DNA from: Vicia villosa
Taxonomy: Eukaryota > Streptophyta > Magnoliopsida > Fabales > Fabaceae
Direction of reading: 5' to 3'
DNA length: 64,000 nucleotides
Assembly: GCF_029867415.1 (NCBI RefSeq)
Contig: NW_026706265.1
Span: 1-64,000, forward strand
Position 1 is the stretch's first letter; the number at the start of each line of letters is the position of its first letter. Position numbers and translations under genes: made by a program. Positions 1 through 11,174 of this stretch are shown here, one piece after another. The notes beneath the pieces are model-generated. The model saw only the letters and a list, made by a program, of their open reading frames with translations, was not told the origin of the DNA and did no database searches.

Positions 1-1478
1 GATTGGTCAGCCTTATACCATGGTGAGGAACTGTTTGTAGGATTTGGAGGACTCCTTGTCTGAATGAGTCCTTTTGCCAGTAATGTTGGAAACAATTCTG
101 CATACGACATTGGTACGGGGTCAAAGGCAGGATACCTTGGAGCCCGATTATTGTAATTTGGAGGTCGAACCTGCTGCTGAGGTTGTTGCGACCTTTGTTG
201 AATTTGTTGTTGCGAGACCTGAGGTTGATAAGCTGGCGCTGAGTTAACAACCGGAGTTATTGTTGCAACTTGAGGTTGGAATTTCTTCTTGATTTTGTGC
301 AAGACATTGCTGACATCTTGATCCTTTTTCTTCTGGAAAGAACTTCCATACTTCCTTGGACCAACAGAAGATTCAGGTTCTTTGTTCAAGCGTCCTTCTC
401 GAACTGCTTCTTCTAAACGCACACCCATGTTTACCATCTCGGTAAAGTCACTTGGTGCACTTGCAACCATTCGTCCGTAGTAAAATGGACTTAAAGTTTT
501 GAGATAGATTTTTGTCATTTCTTTCTCTTCAAGTGGTGGACAAATTTGAGCGGCAACTTCACGCCATCTCTGAGCGTATTCCTTGAAGCTTTCTCTATCC
601 TTTTGAGTCATGGCCCGGAGTTGATCTCTGTCGGGAGCCATATCCAGATTGTACTTATACTGTTTGACGAAGGCCTCTCCGAGGTCTCGAAAAGTACGAA
701 TCTCTGAACTATCCAAGTTCATGTACCATTTGAGTGCAGCACCAGTCAGGCTGTCTTGAAAATAATGAATGAGCAATTGTTGATTATCAGTCTGAGTTGA
801 CATTCTTCGAGCGTACATCACAAGATGACTTTGTGGGCATGAATTCCCTTTGTACTTCTCGAACTCTGGTACTTTGAATTTGTGAGGAATCTTGACATTT
901 GGAACCAGACAGAGGTCTGCAGCATTCTTTCCAAATAGATCTTGTCCTCGGAGAGTCTTGAGTTCCTTCTGCATTTGCAGAAACTGTTCCTGGAACTCGT
1001 CCAATCTTTCATACACGCCAGCATCCTCACTGGGAGCGTGATGATATACTTGTCCGCCCTGCGGGGGAAAAGTATGCATAATGGGCTGTGGAGAAGCCAT
1101 GACAGCAGATCTCGGTATCTCAGCATTCTGTTGTGCGAAACCCATTGCCGTTGCTCTTGGAACTTCAATTTCCAGAGGTTTGTAACCCTCCGGTGGACGC
1201 ATATCCATGGTGACTTTTGGAGCTTCAGAAGCTGGAGGTATGTACCCTTCTGGAGTAAAGTTATACGGCATGCCCCAAGGTCGATCAGGCGGCATGGTAT
1301 ACTGAGGAATAGGAGTAGAAACAATCTCGGAAACCACAGTCCTTTGTGGTTCTTCTGGCGTTAGTCGATTCTGCGCAACTACCAGGGCTTCTACCATACT
1401 ATTGAGTCTTTCAACAGTACCTTTGAGAGTATTAATCTCTTCTCTGAGTTCTTCATTCTCTTGCTCAAAGTCTTCCAT
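1..1478 (-). CDS. Gag polyprotein of Ogre E1 (partial, runs off the window)
   Basis: One frame stays open from the ATG at 1478 to the left edge, at least 492 codons. The N-terminus is a Glu/Leu-rich coiled coil (MEDFEQENEELREEI), followed by a Pro-rich stretch and a capsid core with the retrotransposon-gag signature (LVPNVKIPHKFKVPEF, then WYMNL and FKEYAQRWREVA), and then a Gln/Pro-rich tail. Upstream of this ATG the frame opens only after a TGA about 60 bases earlier and reads HPYNTRSS, a phrase common just ahead of legume Ogre gag, so the start is tentative. Gag forms the particle that packages element RNA. No stop or frameshift is seen, so this copy is fairly young. It lies about 290 bp downstream of ORF1. 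Confidence 0.82.
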   Translation of the reverse strand, partial: MEDFEQENEELREEINTLKGTVERLNSMVEALVVAQNRLTPEEPQRTVVSEIVSTPIPQYTMPPDRPWGMPYNFTPEGYIPPASEAPKVTMDMRPPEGYKPLEIEVPRATAMGFAQQNAEIPRSAVMASPQPIMHTFPPQGGQVYHHAPSEDAGVYERLDEFQEQFLQMQKELKTLRGQDLFGKNAADLCLVPNVKIPHKFKVPEFEKYKGNSCPQSHLVMYARRMSTQTDNQQLLIHYFQDSLTGAALKWYMNLDSSEIRTFRDLGEAFVKQYKYNLDMAPDRDQLRAMTQKDRESFKEYAQRWREVAAQICPPLEEKEMTKIYLKTLSPFYYGRMVASAPSDFTEMVNMGVRLEEAVREGRLNKEPESSVGPRKYGSSFQKKKDQDVSNVLHKIKKKFQPQVATITPVVNSAPAYQPQVSQQQIQQRSQQPQQQVRPPNYNNRAPRYPAFDPVPMSYAELFPTLLAKGLIQTRSPPNPTNSSSPWYKADQ

Positions 1479-1769
1479 TCTTTTCTTGCGACTTGAACGA
1501 GTGTTGTATGGATGAGACAGCTTGAAAGTCTTGGTTCACCTCCTTCTCCTTCTCTCTTTCTGGAGAAAGGAAAGTGACTATTAGATCCGCGACAATTCTC
1601 GTGTCAGTGCGTACGACTAAAGCGATGTATGATATGCAATTAAGTTAATATTTTTCAAGGAAACACCATAATTACGTTATGAAACATCAAACTTTTATTA
1701 ATTAAGCGAAAAAACGCCGTTTTTACACACTTTGAAAATGGAAATACAGAGAAACTGAGAGAAAGGACT

Positions 1770-3257
1770 CTAAAACTTTGATGATGAGCCGACTTCACGT
1801 TCTAACATCTTCTTCTGTTTCTTGAGCTGAGCGTTCTCTGACGTGAGCTGATCGATGATCCAGGAAGCAGGAGGGATATGATGAGAAAGTGACGATTGTG
1901 TCACTTGTCGATCGAGTACTTCAAGTAACTCATCCTTCCTTCTTAGGATGTTTTGAATCTCAACATTTTCCGTGTTGACGATTCGATACCTGTTCCTCCA
2001 AGCATTCCTTTCTTGGCATACCTTGTTTAATGCCGCTTGCAGTTTTTCAACATCGGTGGAGAAAAGGTAAATTGGTTCCCTTAGGGGAATAGGTTCTTGA
2101 TGCTGATATGGCATCATGAGCTTGAATGCTCTGATGCGTACCCATTGAAGGTAAGGATCCAGGGAGATGCAAAGATGTTTTCCTAACAATCTTCTCCCTT
2201 TGCTGTGAACAAGACGCCAGGCTTGGACAATTTCTTTCTTCAGCATGTTGCCATGATCGTCGATGTTCTTGAAGAACAGACCTTCCAATTGGATGTTACT
2301 TGGAATATTTTTCATAGGATAGCCGTATTGACGACGGGCTAAAGCTGGATTGTAACTGATTCCTCCCTTAGTTCCAATAAGGGGTATGTTGGGAAAACTT
2401 CCGCAACTGAAGATGATCTTGGTTTCGTCGTTGTCAGGACTACACCAATCAATGTCTGTATGAGTGAGAGACATGATTTTCTGTGACCAGTAAAGGCCAT
2501 CCCTCATATTCCAGAAAGTGCTAGACTTTGGCAGGTGCGAAACGAACCATTCGTATAACAACGGTACGCAGCATGTGATTAATCCTCCTCGCTGCAGGTT
2601 TCTTGAATGCACAGAGTGATAAGCATCCGCAAGCAAGGTTGGAACTGGATTTCCAATTAAGAAGATCTTAATTGCGTTGATGTCGACGAAATCATTAATG
2701 TTAGGGAACAAAAACAATCCGTAGATAAGCAAAGCCAAGACTTCCTCAAAAGCGCTCATATCTTGGATGCTGACGAAGTACCGAGCTTGATCAAACAGGA
2801 ATTTGGAGGGCAATCCTTGAATTCCTCCTCTACTCACCATATGAGTTCTGATGTCGACTACGTTCAAAGGAGTAGTTGCAGCAATGATAATGTCGTCAGG
2901 GTTCTTTTCCAAACCGGAGTACGGATCTTGCGCGTACACGGGTATTCCAATCAGACGAGAGTACTCCTCTAACGTAGGCATGAGCTGATAATCTGGAAAG
3001 GTGAAGCAGTGATACGTTGGATCGTAAAACTGCACCAATGTGGGAAGGATCCCATCCACCATGTGGGTATTGAGCAAAGGCAGAAGTTTTCCATACTTCT
3101 CCTTGAAAGCCTGGGGGTTGACCACCAGTTTTCCGAGCTTTCCCAGTTCCTCGACCTGGGGAATCTTGAAGGTGTATTTCCTAGCTCTCTTTCTTCCGTA
3201 ATCCATAATATAGATCCTTAAGTCCTTTCTCCGTTTCTCTCTTTCTATGAAGTTCAA
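1770..3257 (-). CDS. Ogre ORF1 protein, DUF7745-like with C-terminal coiled coil
   Basis: An unbroken 495-codon frame lies between the leader and gag of E1. The body (about residues 30-400) has the pattern I associate with DUF7745/plant-mobile-domain-like proteins of Ogre ORF1: LVQFYDPTYHCFTFPDYQL, PTLEEYSRLIGIP, LALLIYGLFLFPNI and NPVPTLLADAY. The last ~90 residues are charged and heptad-like, consistent with a coiled coil. The first ATG is at 3257; a second in-frame ATG at codon 18 (3206, MDYGRKRARKYTF) looks the more natural start because the first 17 residues are atypical. The function is unknown; the family is restricted to plant elements and relatives. It is not gag, since no capsid signature is present. 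Confidence 0.8.
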   Translation of the reverse strand: MNFIEREKRRKDLRIYIMDYGRKRARKYTFKIPQVEELGKLGKLVVNPQAFKEKYGKLLPLLNTHMVDGILPTLVQFYDPTYHCFTFPDYQLMPTLEEYSRLIGIPVYAQDPYSGLEKNPDDIIIAATTPLNVVDIRTHMVSRGGIQGLPSKFLFDQARYFVSIQDMSAFEEVLALLIYGLFLFPNINDFVDINAIKIFLIGNPVPTLLADAYHSVHSRNLQRGGLITCCVPLLYEWFVSHLPKSSTFWNMRDGLYWSQKIMSLTHTDIDWCSPDNDETKIIFSCGSFPNIPLIGTKGGISYNPALARRQYGYPMKNIPSNIQLEGLFFKNIDDHGNMLKKEIVQAWRLVHSKGRRLLGKHLCISLDPYLQWVRIRAFKLMMPYQHQEPIPLREPIYLFSTDVEKLQAALNKVCQERNAWRNRYRIVNTENVEIQNILRRKDELLEVLDRQVTQSSLSHHIPPASWIIDQLTSENAQLKKQKKMLEREVGSSSKF

Positions 3258-4000
3258 AACGTTTATTATTTAGTTTCCTTGAAAAACGACTCGAAAAAGA
3301 CTCTTTTTGTTTTTAGTTGTTTATTAATGAATGATGCATGAATGCATGAATGCACACACAAGAGTTTTAAACAAACATGGCGTTGAAGGGTATAGTGGTC
3401 ATGAAGTCAAAACGCAATCCCCGCCCCAATGGTGAACTAAGGTTAAGGATTTTTGTACCTGTAGAACGGGTTCTAGGGGTCTCAGAGTTTTTGCTCAACC
3501 TTAAAGATACGTTGATTGGTATCTATAAGAGAGTTTTCTCTGAGTGTAGTATCTGCGTGACAATCACTTTCGTAATCACCGCTCTACGTCCTAAAAAAGG
3601 CTTTAAGTGGGGTTAATGTGTTTCTAGGTCCTCCTGGTACAAATCAGTCTCGGAATGCAGTGGCGCAGTTAATCACAACCAGCCAGGCAAATCCCAAGAG
3701 TAGACTTGGAAACCAAGATTAGAGGGCCTTCACCGGGAAGACATCCTCCATCCTAACTTATGTTGCACTCAAATCCGGGTATAGGATTTCTCACCACAAG
3801 TGGGAATCAAGCCCTTTCCCGATACAGAATAAACAAAATAAACAAATATATATGCAACAAACACATGATATGACACAGAGGTTAGGCAGGACCTCTCTTG
3901 TTTGAGGGGGAATTTGGCATCCCTAATTCCTCATTGGGGCTGGACCAGCAACAGGTCAACCATTGGTTTGGATGAAAAACCAAGGTTTTTAACACTTATA
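3258..4000 (-). other. Leader of Ogre E1 between primer site and ORF1
   Basis: No credible gene lies here. Short + strand frames at 3377-3616 and 3902-4126 show no family signature. The stretch holds an ATGAATGCATGAATGCA run near 3328-3352 and a TTCACCGGGAAGACATCCTCC phrase at 3728-3748 whose variants recur in the adjacent LTR (near 6340, 6415, 6475 and 6804). It is read as the untranslated leader because it lies between the primer site and the first ORF. Confidence 0.6.
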
Positions 4001-4018
4001 TCCCCAGCAGAGTCGCCA
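4001..4018 (-). promoter_or_regulatory. Primer-binding site of E1 (tRNA-Arg type)
   Basis: On the minus strand this reads TGGCGACTCTGCTGGGGA, six bases inside the LTR. The same string or a near copy sits at the equivalent place in E2 and E3. Ogre elements are known to prime from tRNA-Arg; I assign this by that precedent and by position. Confidence 0.75.
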
Positions 4019-4968
4019 TTTTTCTGTGGATGGTCGTTTTCTTTACCTCCCCGTTTCACTTGGGAGGACGGCACGCTAAACCCTTCACGCGAAATTTGGA
4101 AGGAGAATGCGCCCGTGGTGGGATGAATTTTATTTCAGTTCTTCCTACGATATCACACGAACTTTCTTATTTGTCCTACGAGTAGGAAAGGGGAAAAAAG
4201 ATCTCAACTAAACCCTAGGAGTTTGCTAAGTGTGGGGATTTCACTTAGACTAGAAATTCTGGAGTCCGGGAGGTCGATTATACATAGGGAAGTGTTTAAA
4301 CACCCTACATATCTGTAGTACTCTACAGGAACGTTCTATGTGTCATTGTGATTGTGTTTGCTGCTAATGATTGGGAAAGTTTCTCCTTTGTGTTAGGAGA
4401 AGGAATTGAATTGATTTGAAAAGACAGACAGACTGACTGACTGACTATTTTTGGTATTTTATTAGCTCGCTGAGATTCCTTGTGAACCTCATGCCTACAT
4501 ATCCCTAGTGGAAGTCAGAGCTTAATGTAGTTCGGGGAACTAACTAGGGAAATTAATTGTTTTTGGTGCCTTGCTTGAAGCTCAAGGTTGAAGCTTGGAA
4601 TTAAATCTCTGTTTACAGTAAAGAGACATGAAATCATCTTTACAGAGAGGTATTAGTACTATTCTACCACAAACATTTTGAAAGAGTGACAGAATAACTG
4701 GATTCATTTCATTCAAGAGGGGGACCTTACTTGTGTGTGCAAGTATGCCAGTCAGATGCCTCTTAAATGAAAGAAAGATGCTCGTCCAAATTAGGGAAAG
4801 TGTACAAGTCTGGGGATGTGCCAGAGCATGTCTTTCAGAGTCCTAAATGGGAGACTTTAATTGAAATTGAAATTGAAATGTTTGTTTGTTTGAATGTGGT
4901 AGAGTAGTAAAAATATCTCTCTATAGAGATAAGCTATGTCTATCTACTGTATAAAAGATTTGACTTTA

Positions 4969-5890
4969 GCTGGCTTGTATGAGGCCCAAGCTTGAGGCTT
5001 TTTTGATTGATTTATTAATATTATTGACTCTGGGAGATGACTCCACTGGGGATTAATTACAGGGGTATTTTTGTGTTCTGTACAAAGCCCAGAATTGAGG
5101 CTGACTCTACTTAGGGAGACTCTATTTATGTGCCTTGTACAAAGCCCAAGGTTGTGGCTAACTGTTGAGGATAATTGAATTTATGACTCTATTTTGTGTG
5201 CCTTGTACAAAGCCCAAGGTTGTGGCTGACTCTAGCTAGGGAAAACATTATTTTCTGCCTTGTACAAAGCCCAAGGTTGTGGCAGACTCTTAAATAAACT
5301 GAGTATGGATGACTCTATGGGGAAAAGATCCTAGGTGTTAGGAATCTTTGACACATGAAAGTATGGTTTATCTGCCTTGTACAAAGCCCAAGGTTGTGGC
5401 TACTGAATGATGAAGAACTCACTGGGGAGACTCTATTATCTGCCTTGTACAATGCCCAAGGTTGAGGCTGACTCTTGACAGGGGAGTTTTATTGTTTGGG
5501 TGCCTTGTATGAAGCCCAAGGTTGAGGCTAACTGTTTTTGTTGGTTTTGACTCTACTGAGGAGATTTTATTTATTGAAAGACTGTTTTTCTTTGGAAGCT
5601 AACCCTTTCCAGGGATTTTGACTTAGCTGGAGAAATTATTTGGTAAAAGACTGACTTTATCATGTTTTTTGGAGGCTGACCCTTTCCAGGGGTTTTGACT
5701 CTTTTGGGGAAATTATCTCCTAAGAGAAATGAATCTTTGGTTTTGAAAGACTGATATTGGAGGCTAACCCTTTCCAGGGGTTTTGAAATGATGGATTGAT
5801 TTTAATTGACTTTGGAGGCTAACCCTTTCCAGGGGTTTTATTGAAATGATGGAATGTGTGGAAGCTAACCCTTTCCAGGGATTTTATTGA
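4969..5890. repeat. Irregular short-motif repeats inside the E1 LTR
   Basis: A roughly 28-base motif containing TGTACAAAGCCCAAGGTTG recurs near 5131, 5197, 5259, 5371, 5441 and 5501, with diverged copies near 4969 and 5081. A second motif, GGCTAACCCTTTCCAGGG, recurs near 5597, 5673, 5762, 5814 and 5860. Spacing varies from about 45 to 110 bases, so this is not a clean tandem array. Confidence 0.7.
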
Positions 5891-7510
5891 AATGAATGGC
5901 AGAAAGATTATCTAGTGGAGACTTCTTGTTTAAAGCCCAAGATGAAGGCTGACTCATGCTGAGGATAAGAAAATATGGATCCTAGACTCTGCTAAGGAAG
6001 ATTGATGAAGATAAGGGTGACAGAGACTGTCCATGTCTCTCATTCCAAAAGGTGTACTCAATGCAAAATTGAGACAAACTTAGCTTGTTTAAAGTCTGGT
6101 TTAAATTGGAAGAAAACTCACCAGGGTAGGCTAAAAGGTGACTAAAGACCTGTTCCTATGTTTATAAGAAACCTGATGGGTCCTTGTATACAAGCTCAAG
6201 AGGAAGCTGGAAATGCTTTTAAGAAGCCTGTGGGTCCTTGTACAAAGCCCAAGAGGAGGCTAATCGAGGGTCCTTGTTATAGCACAAGAGAAAGCTATGT
6301 GGTTTTGAACTTATTTTGGCTCTAAGCAAATGGGTAAGAGGTTTCACCGGGAATAATTCCTCTTTGGGTGGATGTGTCCTATATTTTGGATTCTAAGGTT
6401 TTTGCCAAGATGTTTCACCGGGAATAATTCATCTTGGGGGTTTGAACTACAGATCTCTAATTAGGAAAGAGCCTTCACCGGGAAGACATTCTCAATCCTA
6501 GGTCATATTCCTATAATATATATATATATATATAGTTTAACTGTCCTAAGGTTTATACTCAAACGTAGTTCTAAACTAATATATGCACAGTTTATATTTG
6601 ACAGAAATTTAAATAAAGACTGTAAATTGAAAGCTTGTAAAGCCTAACCTGGATGGAGTGGAGGCCTTTGAAGAAGTATATATAGAGCCTCAACAGTAAT
6701 TTTGTTGTTTTGTTGATAACAGTTGAATATATATGATAAACAGTAAAGGGTTTTGAAAACAGAAGAAGTGAAGATGGACAAAGGTCACATAGGTATCTGA
6801 AGAGTTTCACCGGGAATAATGCCCTTCAAATACCAGAAGAATGTTTTGAAAACAGAAAGAAGATTTTGAAAATACAGTTTTGAAAACAAGCTAAGAAGAG
6901 AAGGTTTTTGGGACTTACACTCTATTAGAGGCCCAGTACTTTACAGTACTGGTTATGAGAGCAATTTGAAAATGATTTTGAATGATACAAGGTTTTGTTG
7001 TTTGAAAACCCTAATCATTCGATTTGTTCGGAGATTGAAAACAGTTTTGAAAATTGACAAAAGTCAACTTAATTAAGGTAAAAATAAAGATCTTTACCTA
7101 ATTAAGACCTAAACAATTAGGGTTTTATCATAAAATTATTTACAAAGTGATTAGGTTAAAATAAAGTGATAATATATATTTAAAGTATTTAAGAAAACAC
7201 TTAAAAACACACTATTTTAAACCTAATTAAAATTCAAGAAATAAATAATATTTTTATGATTTTTTTGACTATTCACAAAATAGATATATTAAATAATAGG
7301 TGTATGAAAAATGAAGTGAAAATGATTTAATTTGATAGGTGAATTAATTGTGTGAAGTTGTGAAGAAATTTAGTGTGACAAAGATGAGCTCTGGTTTGAA
7401 GAAATCGATTCTTTTTGCCAAAGAACTTTGAAAAACAATGAACATGAGAAGAGAAAGAGAAAGCAAGGAATATGGTTGCTTTGGTGTGTTTTTCTACTGA
7501 AGTATGCTCT

Positions 7511-7521
7511 CCTATTTATAG
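7511..7521 (-). promoter_or_regulatory. LTR TATA box of E1
   Basis: Minus-strand CTATAAATAGG lies in the LTR about 1.5 kb from its 5' end. It matches the plant TATA consensus, and transcription is expected about 30 bases downstream (about 7480). Position and orientation fit the U3/R border of an Ogre LTR. Confidence 0.6.
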
Positions 7522-9050
7522 GCAAATGTCTCAGTACTGAGTGAGAGTGTGAGCTTGCTTAATGGGAGAGTTTTGGTTTCTTAGCCATGAAGAAATTCAA
7601 AGAATCTCCAAAATGCAATGATGCATTTTCGGGCTAGCTTCCCCTATCCATTGATTCCATCTGATCTTAGGGGACATTTCAGATGCAAAGTGAGCTCTAA
7701 TTGGTTGATGAGAAGATTCCTTGGGTGATTCATCAATTTGCCATAAATTCACAAAAGTAATCATTACATAATCACATGTTCTTGTTTTTAGAATCTTCTT
7801 CAATTCTTATGGCATGGTGAAAATGAATGCATGGCATGGTTTCAGACATGTTATGGGTCGTGTAGCATCCATTAGTGAAGCAAAATGCACAAAATTGCAA
7901 AGTTCCAATTTGCACATGACCTATAATTTTACTTCATGAGGCCAACTTTGAACAAGCATAACTCCTAGCTCAAATTGAATTTGGAGAAGGTTGAACACAA
8001 TTTGGAAAGCCCTAAACATCTACTTCAAATCATTAGTTTATGTCTTCTTCAGAATCATTTGGGAAATTTGTGAAAAATGAGCCCAAAGTTGGATGAAAAC
8101 TAGGTTAAAACACTTAGAAAAATTTCTAAGTGTTTATGACCTAAACTTCAAAATTTCCAAAACTTCATAAATGGTTGATCTTTTGAAAAAAGTTCCTTTG
8201 TAAGATGTTGTTTTATTTTGCAAGATCTACAACTTTCATGTTGGAAGTTTTTTGAGTTGTGTAGGTGAAATTTTGAGTTCTCACCATGCCTTCAAAAACC
8301 CTAATTCCCGACTTTTTGCTCCTTGATGAATTTCTTTGAATTTCTTTGGTCAAATGACTTTGACATCCATATATTGATGATATTGATCTTTGAAAGTCAT
8401 TTTTTGACCAAAAACCTTAAAAGTCAATGATGATCCCACACAGTTGACTTTTCCTGACAAAGTGAATTTTTGGGCTTTTGTGTAGAAACAAGATCTTTTC
8501 CTCAAATGAATGATGTAAATGGATTATATTGAGGTAGTAGAGATTCTTGAATCATGTCTTGAGTTTTTGATCCATGCCCTGATTAAAAGTCAACTATCTT
8601 GGTGAATTAGGTCAAAAACCCTAATTGTCGACCAGAGGACAATGATGACTGTAGACTTTGAACTGAGGTGTAATGTCCAGTGGATCTTGTCATATGAGTT
8701 ATTTGAAGATGATTGATGTCTTTGAATGGTCCTTTAGGGCTTTTTAGGGTTTCCCAAAGGTGATCCCTTATTTTAGTCCTTGATAGGCTCCAAACCCTAG
8801 TCTGTTGATCTGAGTAATCCTGTACTTAGATGACTGGGTGTCTTAATCAATCATAGGTGTAATAATGAGGCTTTTGAGTCTTATGATTGTATTAGAGACT
8901 AATCCCTCTATTGATTGATCCTTTGCCTGAGCTTTCTTGTCTTTGAACACCCTTGATTGAATGTTAGGCTGTTCTGGATACTTGCTTCGACTTGATGAAA
9001 AATCCTGAAGATATGTCATCTCAGGGGGGGTCAAAAATTAGGGTATGACA

Positions 9051-10010
9051 ATTGGGATGCTTCTTTGTAACGCCTGAGGATGTAGCGGCTTGAATCTTAC
9101 CACTTCGGATGCCATTCTCGACAAGTTCCCTAGTCAATATAAGTTCAGTGAATCCAGATGATGAACTTCCCAGCAATTGACTATAGAAAGGACCAGTCAG
9201 CGTGCTCATAAACATATCAACCAATTCTCTATCGGCCAACGGAGGTTGAACTCTTCTAGCCAAGTCCCTCCATTTCTGAGCATACTCTTTGAAGCTTTCA
9301 TTAGAGCCCATAGAAATGCTTTATAGCTGCATGCGGGTTGGCGCGAGGTCAACATTGTATCGATATTGCATATAGAAAGCAGTTGCCAAATCTTCCCACG
9401 TGTGGATATTGGTACCCTCCAATTGATAGTACCATTCGATTTGTGCCCCTAATAGGCTTTCTTGAAATAAATGGATCCAGAGCTTCTTATCAGCAGTATG
9501 AGGTTGAATCTTTCTCACATAAGACCTCAAGTGTAGTTTAGGACAAGAGACTCCATCATACTTAGCAAAGGTCGGAGTTTTGAATTTAGGAGGTATAACA
9601 ACTCCAGAGATGAGTCCTAATTCCTCAAAATCCAGTCCAGGTATTTTCTGAATTTCCATGGCTTTCATACGTTCCTCCTACTCCTTGTATTTGTCATCAG
9701 GATGTTCGTTCTCATGGTAATAATCTTCTTCTTCTTCTTCAAAAGGCTTGGCAGCATCATGGTTACTTTTTGCATCAGTTTTGACACTAGCATCATCATC
9801 TTGTTCATCTTCAACACTGTCTTCAGAGGCTTCGGCATCCCTGAGTTGCAGGATCGGTCTAAGCCTTTTCCCCAGATTCTTCTTGACTTTCTTCTTCTTT
9901 TTAGTCAGCATGGTTTTCAGCTCATCTTGCCCCTTGGACAAGTTCAAAATCAAAGCTTGGAGCTGGGCATTCTGAGCCTGAAGGTCTTTGACTGATTTCT
10001 CGAGATCCAT
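9051..10010 (-). pseudogene. Gag remnant of E2, two stops, cut by E1
   Basis: A single frame runs from the ATG at 10010 (MDLEKSVKDLQAQNAQLQAL, a coiled coil), through a Lys-rich run and an acidic region to the capsid core (VVIPPKFKTPTF, WYYQLEG, SFKEYAQKWRDLARRVQPPL). In-frame stops interrupt it at about 9675 (TAG after DDKYKE) and 9318 (TAA after RMQL). The frame ends abruptly at 9051, where the E1 LTR begins. The family match to the E1 gag is clear (FKEYAQ[RK]WR). The protein cannot be made intact. Confidence 0.85.
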
Positions 10011-11156
10011 TGGTGCTGAAATAAACAGCGAGAGAAGATGAGAGACCTGTTATGGAAACCTGTTATGCGATGCTTTCAAGGATCTTTAGAAAATTTAGTT
10101 AGCAACGTCAGAAAATGATTTGGTCGCATCTTAGTTTGAAGAACTCTGATTCTTGGATGTTCTTCTATAGGAATCAAGCTCACCATATCCAGTGGGTCAT
10201 AGCCTCTGATTCGGGATACTTCTGAATTTGAAGGTACATGGCTAGAGGAAAATAAATCCTCTTGCCCCTTAGTAGGCACTGAGTCTCTGAATTGGAAGGT
10301 ACGTGGCCAGAGGAAAATAAATCCTCTTGCCTCTTGATAGGAATTCAGTCTTTGATAAGAGCACCTGAAATTATGCGCCCTAAATTCCTAAGATCCTTGA
10401 AAGGGTAAGTTAATCATGTTATGTTATGATGTCATGATGTTATGCGAATGCAGTTCATTAGGCACAGTGTGAGATAGTAAGGGTAAACAAGTCTTTTAAC
10501 AAAACCTGCAGGGAAACAAAAGTTAGTAGGAAACACAAACAAGTCACACAAGTCACACAATTTCCTTAGGATCGGCTTGCATGAAGTTTAGATCATGTGA
10601 GATACCCTTCCCCAAAGGTATTTCTAAGGATAAGGATGATATCAGCAACGGGTTCTACCGAGTTACCCAAAATTGTCAGCCCTCCTAAAGCACCCTCGAA
10701 CATGATACATACATACCATGCAATGATAATTTGAGAAAGGACCTATCTGAGCTGTAGTATCGAGTAGCGACTATACTCTCAACATACATCAAGACTAGTC
10801 CCCCCACTAAGTTCCTATAGTCAAGATGGGTTAAAGGTAACTAAAGTTCCTTAAGCTCCGACTCACCTACAGATATCCACACGAACCTCTCTCATGCAAA
10901 AGAGGCATGCGAACACCCATAGAGGCCTAACTTAAGCGTGAACTCTCATATTGACCAATCCTCCACATACATGAAGGAGGTCGCCATGACTATGCCACTT
11001 CCTATCTTAGGTGTACTTGAATCCGGGAATAGGATTCGTCCTTCATTTATTTCCCAAAATAGCCCTGAAAAATAAAGCAAGCAAAGCAAACAATAGAAAA
11101 CATTTTTAAAGTGAATCCTAAACTTTTAAGGTAACCCCTCTTTTATGAGAAAATTC
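10011..11156 (-). other. Leader of E2, with a 65-bp tandem duplication
   Basis: No gene is supported here. A short minus frame at 10279-10076 shows no recognised domain. Two copies of a ~63-base unit (GAGGAAAATAAATCCTCTTGC core) lie at about 10222-10284 and 10287-10349 with period 65 and several mismatches. An (ATGTT)-rich stretch lies at 10415-10445. The rest is unremarkable leader. Confidence 0.55.
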
Positions 11157-11174
11157 TCCCCAGCAGAGTCGCCA
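11157..11174 (-). promoter_or_regulatory. Primer-binding site of E2 (tRNA-Arg type)
   Basis: Minus-strand TGGCGACTCTGCTGGGGA is identical to the E1 site and four bases from the LTR edge at 11179. Confidence 0.75.

Larger units (their letters stand above)
1..9050 (-). mobile_element. Ogre-type Ty3/gypsy retrotransposon E1, 5' portion
   Basis: In transcription order (right to left) this holds a complete 5' LTR (9050-4025), a primer-binding site (4018-4001), an extra ORF1 (3257-1770) and the start of gag (1478 to the window edge). An additional ORF between leader and gag, together with about 5-kb LTRs and a tRNA-Arg-like primer site, is the hallmark of Ogre elements of the Tat lineage. The 5' end begins TGTCATACCC and abuts a broken gag of another element at 9051, so E1 jumped into E2. 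Pro, pol and the 3' LTR lie outside the window, so the target duplication (right side would be ATTGG, 9051-9055) cannot be checked. Confidence 0.88.
4025..9050 (-). repeat. 5' LTR of Ogre E1, about 5.0 kb
   Basis: It starts (minus strand) TGTCATACCCTAATTTTTG at 9050 and ends CCATCCACA at 4025, next to the primer site; TG...CA ends and size fit Ogre. A TATA box sits at 7511-7521, so U3 is about 1.5 kb and R-U5 about 3.4 kb. The R-U5 part holds two families of irregular short repeats: a GCCTTGTACAAAGCCCAAGG unit (8 or so copies, about 4969-5530) and a GGCTAACCCTTTCCAGGG unit (5 copies, about 5597-5883). There is a short AT microsatellite at 6513-6533. No protein-coding frame in it is supported. 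Confidence 0.82.

Noticed and set aside
818..1364. Open frames on both strands (168 and 140 codons)
   Set aside because: They overlap the Gag frame of E1 in other phases and have no family signature; the Gag frame on the minus strand explains the DNA.
9702..9995. Phe/Leu-rich + strand frames
   Set aside because: Complement of the acidic and Lys-rich part of the E2 gag.
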